Assembly: GCF_001428005.1 (NCBI RefSeq)
Contig: NZ_LMSB01000034.1
Location: 314,157-378,156, forward strand
From: Arthrobacter sp. Soil736
Lineage (GTDB): Bacteria > Actinomycetota > Actinomycetes > Actinomycetales > Micrococcaceae
DNA: 64,000 nt
Direction of reading: 5' to 3'
Position numbers and translations under genes: made by a program. How positions within the stretch are numbered: position 1 is the stretch's first letter; each line of letters begins with the position of its first letter. The notes under the pieces were generated by a model, which ran no database searches, was not told the origin of the DNA, and worked only from the letters and a program-made list of their open reading frames with translations. This document shows, in pieces, positions 59,825-64,000 of the stretch.

Positions 59825-59846
59825 TAAGCAAGGCAAGCCTTACTTA
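59825..59846 (-). promoter_or_regulatory. Iron box (DtxR/IdeR-type operator) of desABCD
   Basis: TAAGCAAGGC and GCCTTACTTA are ten-base arms with one mismatch around AA, matching the DtxR/IdeR pattern (TTAGG-TAGGC-TAACCTAA family). It lies 53 bases upstream of desA, so iron-dependent repression is expected. The remaining 59847-60095 shows no gene. Confidence 0.8.
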
Positions 59847-60095
59847 GGACACCCTTTTAGTCAAACTTCAGTGATGTAATTCAAGAAATCCCCGAAAAGT
59901 GGCGGCTTTGCGCCGATATCCGGGGTCATTGACTTTCCTTCGCGGGGTGAATTACCCGAGAATGCCCCCTGCCGGGAGGGCGAGCGTGTTCCCGGGGGCT
60001 TGGGACACGGGTATCGCCGCAAGCCGGGCGCCGGAAAGTCATGCGGAGTAGAGTTCCTAGCACGCGGCCTTAGAGGCGGCAGGAAGCGGGGGGAC

Positions 60096-60524
60096 GTGTC
60101 CGGCACTGAGCATGATCCGATCAATTTCAGGGAAATGGATTCCGAGGGGCGGCCCACCGGCTACGGGCGTATACCGGTCCCGGCCGGCACCGGGCTAAGC
60201 GGCGGAGCGCAGGCGGGAGCAGCTAACTTTGCCGGCACTGGTTTTGGCGTGGCCCAATTGGACGCGGCGGATTCACAGCCGGGCCGCCTCATGATCAACC
60301 CGTTCATCGCGGCCCTATGGGTCGTCGTTTCGGGGCTGATCGCCGCCTCGTTCGGGGCGTTCACGATTGCCCAGGAAACCGTCAATTCGGGCCCGACAGG
60401 TCCGTCCATGCCCCTGAGCTACATCTTGATCAGCTTCGCCCCGCACGTCATGTTCGCCGGACTCCTCGGCCTGCTGGGCCTCCTCTTCTGGCACGCAGCG
60501 CAATGGCGCCGGAACCGCGAATAG
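60096..60524 (+). CDS. Hypothetical protein with two membrane helices
   Basis: A 142-residue protein: a hydrophilic Gly/Pro-rich N-terminus of about 70 residues, then two helices (NPFIAALWVVVSGLIAASFG and LISFAPHVMFAGLLGLLGLL) and a basic end (HAAQWRRNRE). GTG 60096 has GGGGGGAC upstream; the frame to 60000 is less likely. No family is recognised with confidence. Convergent with the small gene at 60656, separated by a perfect hairpin. Confidence 0.62.
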   Translation: MSGTEHDPINFREMDSEGRPTGYGRIPVPAGTGLSGGAQAGAANFAGTGFGVAQLDAADSQPGRLMINPFIAALWVVVSGLIAASFGAFTIAQETVNSGPTGPSMPLSYILISFAPHVMFAGLLGLLGLLFWHAAQWRRNRE

Positions 60525-60585
60525 CAGCCCCCGCCGTCGTAAGTGAACCCTCCGTAAGTCGACCCCTGCGGCCGCCCAAAGTCAC

Positions 60586-60651
60586 AGCGCGAACGAACAC
60601 TTGTGGCCCCCCAACCGTGCATTTCCTGGGCCACAAGTGTTCGTTCGCGCT
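60586..60651. terminator. Perfect 24-bp inverted repeat
   Basis: Arms 60586-60609 and 60628-60651 match exactly over 24 bases (containing GCGAACGAACACTTGTGGCC) around an 18-base loop. The right arm ends four bases before the stop codon of the convergent gene. The longest perfect hairpin in the window. Confidence 0.85.
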
Positions 60652-60655
60652 GCAG

Positions 60656-60928
60656 CTAACCGGCCGGGACTTCGCGCCCTGCAGGTCCTCCCGGGCCCCG
60701 GTCATCCGAGGCCGCCGGGGTGTCCGCGCTGCCGGTCAACCGACGCATCCGGAGCTCGTCCGCGACCTGGACGTACCAGGAGTGGGCACCGAAGGTCGGG
60801 CTGGGCGTATCCAGGTGCCGGTACAGCGCGTCTGCGAGTTCTACCAGCGCCGGTTCGGGCAGCGCCGCCACGGTTTCGGCCGGGTCCACGGTCTCGTCGA
60901 AGTACCGGGACAGATCTTCCTCGTTCAT
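60656..60928 (-). CDS. Small conserved protein, paralogue of the gene at 22020
   Basis: A 90-residue acidic protein sharing the signature DALYR-x-LDTP-x-P-x-FGA-xx-W with the protein at 22020-22271 (here ADALYRHLDTPSPTFGAHSW, then YVQVADELRMRR). It starts MNEEDLSRYFDETVDPAETV and ends in a disordered Gly/Pro tail. Its ATG overlaps the STAS-gene stop by four bases, so the two are translated together. Function unknown; association with an anti-anti-sigma-like partner is the only clue. Confidence 0.68.
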   Translation of the reverse strand: MNEEDLSRYFDETVDPAETVAALPEPALVELADALYRHLDTPSPTFGAHSWYVQVADELRMRRLTGSADTPAASDDRGPGGPAGREVPAG

Positions 60929-61431
60929 CGGGCGCTCCCCGCTTCAACCAGCCCGGCAAGCGTCCCGCCGGGAAAGGACTGAGGACTGATGTTGCCGGCA
61001 AGCGGTACGCCGGCCAGCGCTGATTCTGTGTCGGCTTCGCCGCCGTGATCGGTTTCGCCGCAGTGAATGGGGCAGACCGGAAGTTCGTCCGGCTCCAGGA
61101 GTGTCAGCCGAAAGTCGTCTGCATCCTCGAGGGCGGAGGCGGCCGCAACCCCGAGTTCGTGGTGCACTTCCACGTGCTCTCCGAGGGCATGATCCTCCGG
61201 CAAAGCCACCTGCTGCAGGTAGGACAGCACTGACTCGTCAAGGTGCGAGGCCTCGCGGAAATCCAGCGTGATCCTGGGGCAGGTAGAGAGCTTCTGCGCG
61301 CGCAGCAGCAGGTGAAGAAGTACGGGGAAGTTCGCCGGGGTCAGGCACCCGCTGACTTCCAGGGTGACATGCCCGGGATCCAGTTCCACCCATACCAGCA
61401 CACGCAGTTTGTGATTCAAAGAATTCCCCAA
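60925..61431 (-). CDS. STAS-domain protein (anti-anti-sigma-like)
   Basis: About 168 residues. VWVELDPGHVTLEVSGCLTP, then LLLRAQKLSTCPRITLDFRE and ASHLDESVLSYLQQ follow the STAS pattern of strand, helix and the LDFRxxxxLD-S loop, where the serine of LDESVL is the usual phospho-acceptor position. STAS proteins of this type regulate anti-sigma factors. The C-terminal 70 residues are an extra acidic region with paired cysteine and histidine (VCPIHCGETDH). The start is uncertain (TTG 61431 or TTG 61419). Divergent from the GAF-ANTAR gene. Confidence 0.68.
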   Translation of the reverse strand: MGNSLNHKLRVLVWVELDPGHVTLEVSGCLTPANFPVLLHLLLRAQKLSTCPRITLDFREASHLDESVLSYLQQVALPEDHALGEHVEVHHELGVAAASALEDADDFRLTLLEPDELPVCPIHCGETDHGGEADTESALAGVPLAGNISPQSFPGGTLAGLVEAGSAR

Positions 61432-61549
61432 CGAGAGAGTCCGTCAGCCAACTGCATAGCCAGCCTGAATCGTATGTAATTGTCGCGGGGGTCACAAGTC
61501 CGGACCCGGCGCGGCTCCTTATCGAGCGGGCAGACCTAGACTGGAAAAC

Positions 61550-62305
61550 ATGGACGATACTGCACTGGAGACATCGGACCACGGATTCGCCGCTGCGGCG
61601 GGGCAGTTGCAGGATCTGGTGATCGACAGCAACGACGTCAGCAGCTTCCTGTCCGAGCTGTGCGAGTTTTCAGCCAAATCCTTCTCCGCCTCCATGGGCA
61701 GGGAGGTTGTCTGTGCCGTGACGCTGCACCGGCACCGGCGCCTGAACACGGCAGCCTGGAGCAGCCCGGACGCGCGCAGGTTCGACGAAATCCAGCACGG
61801 GTTCGGCGAGGGGCCGTGCCTCCACGCCATGGAAACCCAGACCACGGTGCTGGTGCGGGATACGCGCGCGGATCCGCTATGGCCGGACTACTGCCAGGCG
61901 ATGGCAGCCCTGGGGCAACTAAGTGTCCTTGGTGTTCCGCTGGCCCTGGACGAGGGCGCCACGGCCGCGCTCAACATCTTCGCCAGCGTGCCTGATGCGT
62001 TCGATCCGGCCACCATAACGTCGGCGGAGCTTTTTGCTTCCCAGGCGCAGAGGGCCCTGCGCCTTGCGGTCCGCATCGGCGTCCGTCAGCAGCTGGCCGA
62101 TGACCTCCGCGCGGCAATGGAATCGAGGACCACCATCGACCTCGCCGCGGGGATCATCATGGGACAGAACCGATGCTCCCAGAACGAAGCAATGGCCATC
62201 CTGACCAGGGCCTCCAGCGGGCGCAACATGAAGCTCCGGGATGTGGCCGCCGGACTGGTGAGCTCATTAGACGGTGCGCCGGTGGCCACGCACTTCGACT
62301 CCTAG
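61550..62305 (+). CDS. GAF and ANTAR domain regulator
   Basis: A 251-residue protein. The N-terminal GAF domain (about 20-165) includes FGEGPCLHAMETQTTVLVRD; the C-terminal ANTAR domain (about 180-240) has AMESRTTIDLAAGIIMGQNR and CSQNEAMAILTRASSGRNMK. ANTAR domains bind paired hairpins in leader RNA to prevent termination, here under control of a GAF-sensed ligand or redox signal. ATG 61550. Its neighbours suggest it belongs to a signalling locus with the STAS protein; RNA targets are unknown. Confidence 0.88.
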   Translation: MDDTALETSDHGFAAAAGQLQDLVIDSNDVSSFLSELCEFSAKSFSASMGREVVCAVTLHRHRRLNTAAWSSPDARRFDEIQHGFGEGPCLHAMETQTTVLVRDTRADPLWPDYCQAMAALGQLSVLGVPLALDEGATAALNIFASVPDAFDPATITSAELFASQAQRALRLAVRIGVRQQLADDLRAAMESRTTIDLAAGIIMGQNRCSQNEAMAILTRASSGRNMKLRDVAAGLVSSLDGAPVATHFDS

Positions 62306-62330
62306 CTCCGAACCAGCACGCTCCGCAGCA

Positions 62331-62684
62331 TCACGTGCCCATGAGCTTGGGCGCAGCCTCCTCAGGCCAGTCAATGCACTGCGTGTAGATCTCGTGCTTG
62401 CGCAGGTAGCGTGCGGTGAAGGGGCAGTGCGGGATGATGCGCTTCCCGGCGGCCACGACGTCGTCCAAGGCGAAGTGCACGAGGACATTGGCGAGGCCCT
62501 GCCCCGCAAACTCCTCGGCCGTTTCGGTATGGATGAAGTCAACGTGTCCCGGTTTGTCCATGAACCGGATATGCACCGCCAGCTTCCCGCCCACGTGCAG
62601 CTCGTAGCGGTGGAGCGCATCGTTCCGGAAGGTGGTGACATCCGGGGTGAATTGGTCCTCGGTGGATACCGTGTTCTCCGTCAT
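62331..62684 (-). CDS. GNAT-like N-acetyltransferase (YjdJ-type, NATD1-like)
   Basis: A 117-residue short acetyltransferase of the YjdJ/NATD1 group: HVDFIHTETAEEFAGQGLAN carries the acetyl-CoA loop (E-x-GQGLA) and CPFTARYLRKHEIYTQCIDW the conserved end. Targets are unknown. The ATG at 62684 overlaps the stop of the acyltransferase gene upstream (ATGA), so the two are coupled. A longer frame to 62996 is antisense to that gene's coding logic. Confidence 0.85.
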   Translation of the reverse strand: MTENTVSTEDQFTPDVTTFRNDALHRYELHVGGKLAVHIRFMDKPGHVDFIHTETAEEFAGQGLANVLVHFALDDVVAAGKRIIPHCPFTARYLRKHEIYTQCIDWPEEAAPKLMGT

Positions 62685-63985
62685 GGTTCGACATTGGCAC
62701 TTAATGCCCGTGCTGGCAATGGCTCCGGCGCGAGGGCCGGAACGCGTCCCAGCAACAGGGCAGCGAGCGTAAAGCAGGCCGATCCGCCGCCCAGGAGCCC
62801 CAGCGTCAGTCCGTTGAACGCTGCGTCCGCCACCGGAACAAAGACGACGACGGCGGCCGTCACCACGGCGGCACGGGGCCGGCCGCGTGAGTGGACAGAC
62901 GCCGTCGGCCGTTCCTCCAACCGCCCGAACAGGGCAATGGCGGGGAGCAGCAGGAGAACAACGCCCAGCAGCACCAGCGGACGGGACCACCACCATTCGG
63001 CAGTTCCGGAGGCGGGCTTGGGGAAGTCCGTGAGCAGGAGCAGCCCGGCCATCGCGCCCAACAGCGGCAGGTGCCAGAGGTAAACCGTCATCGACCGGCG
63101 GCCCGCGAGCGCCACCACGGCCCGGACCCAGCGAACGGAGCCGATCCTGTCCAGCGCGGGCCCCGAGAGCTGTAGCGTCGCGGCCTGCGAGACGCCCAGC
63201 AGGAAGAGGCAGAAATTCGGCGGGTTCAGGTTTACCAGCATGTTGTCCCGGTACAGGCCCAGCCCGGTAAGGACGCCCAGCAGCAGGTTACTTGCGGCGA
63301 CCAGACCCACCAGCTGCGAGGCACGAAGCCGGGCGAGGTGGCCGTCCGCCATGAAAAAGCCGAGCTGCTGCACGGCACACCACAGGAAGATCATGTTGAC
63401 GTAGGCGATGAGCGGCATGGCGCCGCGGAAACAGTCGACCGCCACCACCAGAGCCGCAAGCCCTGCCAGTGTCAGCCAGGGCGCCCGCCGGTGGAGCCGC
63501 TCCAGGAGCGGGATATTCAGCTGGGCTGCGAGGTAGGTGGCCAGGAACCACAGCGGCATGCCGGCCCCGCTGGCCAGGAGCTGCACCACCTGGGGGTCCA
63601 CGCCCATTAGCAGGGCGCCCCACAGGCCCACGAACATCACGGCCAGCAGTGCAGCCGCCGGGCGGATGAGGCGCAGCAGCCGCGACTGGGCGAACCCGTA
63701 GCCGCTGCCTCCACGGTCCCGCAGCCTGCGCCAGGACTGCACGCCGGTAATGCCGCCTGCCACGAAGAACAGCGGCATCACCATGAAAATCCAGATGACG
63801 GGCTCGAACCAGTCCTGCTCGGCGAGGGTGTTTTCGGTGGTCACCGTTCCGTCGGGATGCAGCACCGGGCTGGTCATCATGCAGTGGCTGATCACTACCA
63901 GGGCCAGGCAGAAGAACCGGGCAAGGTCTATGGCCAGGTCGCGGGGCGGTGATGCCATGCCCAAGCCGGAGGAATCCGTGCCCAC
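62681..63985 (-). CDS. Acyltransferase family membrane protein (acyltransferase 3-like)
   Basis: About 434 residues with roughly ten membrane helices. RDLAIDLARFFCLALVVISH CMM near the start and GRRSMTVYLWHLPLLGAMAG later are the acyltransferase-3 pattern, in which the first-helix histidine is catalytic. Such proteins O-acetylate surface or extracellular glycans. GTG 63985 or ATG 63958 could be the start, and the frame stays open to the window edge, so the N-terminus may lie outside. Coupled to the GNAT gene. Confidence 0.82.
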   Translation of the reverse strand: MGTDSSGLGMASPPRDLAIDLARFFCLALVVISHCMMTSPVLHPDGTVTTENTLAEQDWFEPVIWIFMVMPLFFVAGGITGVQSWRRLRDRGGSGYGFAQSRLLRLIRPAAALLAVMFVGLWGALLMGVDPQVVQLLASGAGMPLWFLATYLAAQLNIPLLERLHRRAPWLTLAGLAALVVAVDCFRGAMPLIAYVNMIFLWCAVQQLGFFMADGHLARLRASQLVGLVAASNLLLGVLTGLGLYRDNMLVNLNPPNFCLFLLGVSQAATLQLSGPALDRIGSVRWVRAVVALAGRRSMTVYLWHLPLLGAMAGLLLLTDFPKPASGTAEWWWSRPLVLLGVVLLLLPAIALFGRLEERPTASVHSRGRPRAAVVTAAVVVFVPVADAAFNGLTLGLLGGGSACFTLAALLLGRVPALAPEPLPARALSANVEP

Positions 63986-64000
63986 GCCGGATCTTGCCCG

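Noticed and set aside
58072..59847. 591-codon plus-strand frame opposite desA
   Set aside because: DesA has all PLP-enzyme motifs; the opposite frame has low-complexity Arg/Gly/Val composition.

Overview
The window is high-GC DNA from an actinobacterium of the Micrococcaceae, most likely Arthrobacter or Pseudarthrobacter. This rests on GC-rich third codon positions, frequent GTG starts, the gene families present (DUF6458, DUF7218, three-subunit 5-oxoprolinase, desferrioxamine-type siderophore genes, bacterial Ku with LigD) and TTCGACAGGCTC-type dispersed repeats. The genus is inferred from recall, not from a search. I see no rRNA, tRNA, CRISPR array, insertion sequence or integrase.

Layout. 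1-7.7 kb: 5' end of urocanate hydratase (hutU) with a divergent IclR regulator, an SDR and an amino-acid permease; three copies of one near-palindromic operator link the first three. LysE exporter, 3-hydroxybutyrate dehydrogenase with a divergent LysR regulator, and a spermidine-synthase-like protein follow. 7.7-10.5 kb is a gene graveyard: an rfaE2 C-terminal fragment, a frameshifted aldehyde dehydrogenase fragment, an intact family-9 glycosyltransferase, and a SigF-type sigma factor broken by an 11-bp repeat expansion and fused to the tail of an SDR. 10.7-17.1 kb: a coiled-coil membrane protein, YihY/BrkB, an operon of acyl-CoA dehydrogenase-like protein, PIG-L deacetylase/methyltransferase fusion and GT2 glycosyltransferase, an internally deleted Dps and a signal peptidase I. 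17.6-34.9 kb: a secreted FG-GAP protein, O-methyltransferase, thiamine-binding protein, TetR, small hypotheticals, a GmhA-like SIS protein, azlCD, GDPD, DUF445, a secreted M1 peptidase, pxpABC, EcsC and an MFS exporter.

34.9-44.1 kb is carbohydrate metabolism: a GH65 phosphorylase with beta-phosphoglucomutase behind a LacI-type operator, and a complete fructose PTS operon (DeoR regulator, fruK, fruABC-type PTS, HPr). 44.2-48.9 kb holds stress and DNA-repair genes: SRPBCC protein, DUF7218 protein, and Ku facing LigD (non-homologous end joining). 49-54 kb carries membrane proteins, a ProP-like transporter, an FUSC protein and an SDR. 54.2-59.8 kb is a tightly coupled desABCD siderophore operon with an iron box. 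60-64 kb has a membrane protein, a small protein coupled to a STAS-domain protein, a GAF-ANTAR RNA-binding regulator, a GNAT protein and a membrane acyltransferase that may run off the window.

Two threads tie distant parts together. First, variants of an AT-rich palindrome (roughly TAAG-YATR-CTTA) precede the broken sigma factor, the divergent coiled-coil/YihY pair, the shortened Dps, the DUF6458 protein and the SRPBCC-DUF7218 pair, all plausible stress genes. Second, long hairpins of unrelated sequence sit between nearly every pair of convergent genes, in places overlapping their stop codons. The best candidate for an undescribed pathway is the acyl-CoA dehydrogenase-like / deacetylase-methyltransferase / GT2 operon.
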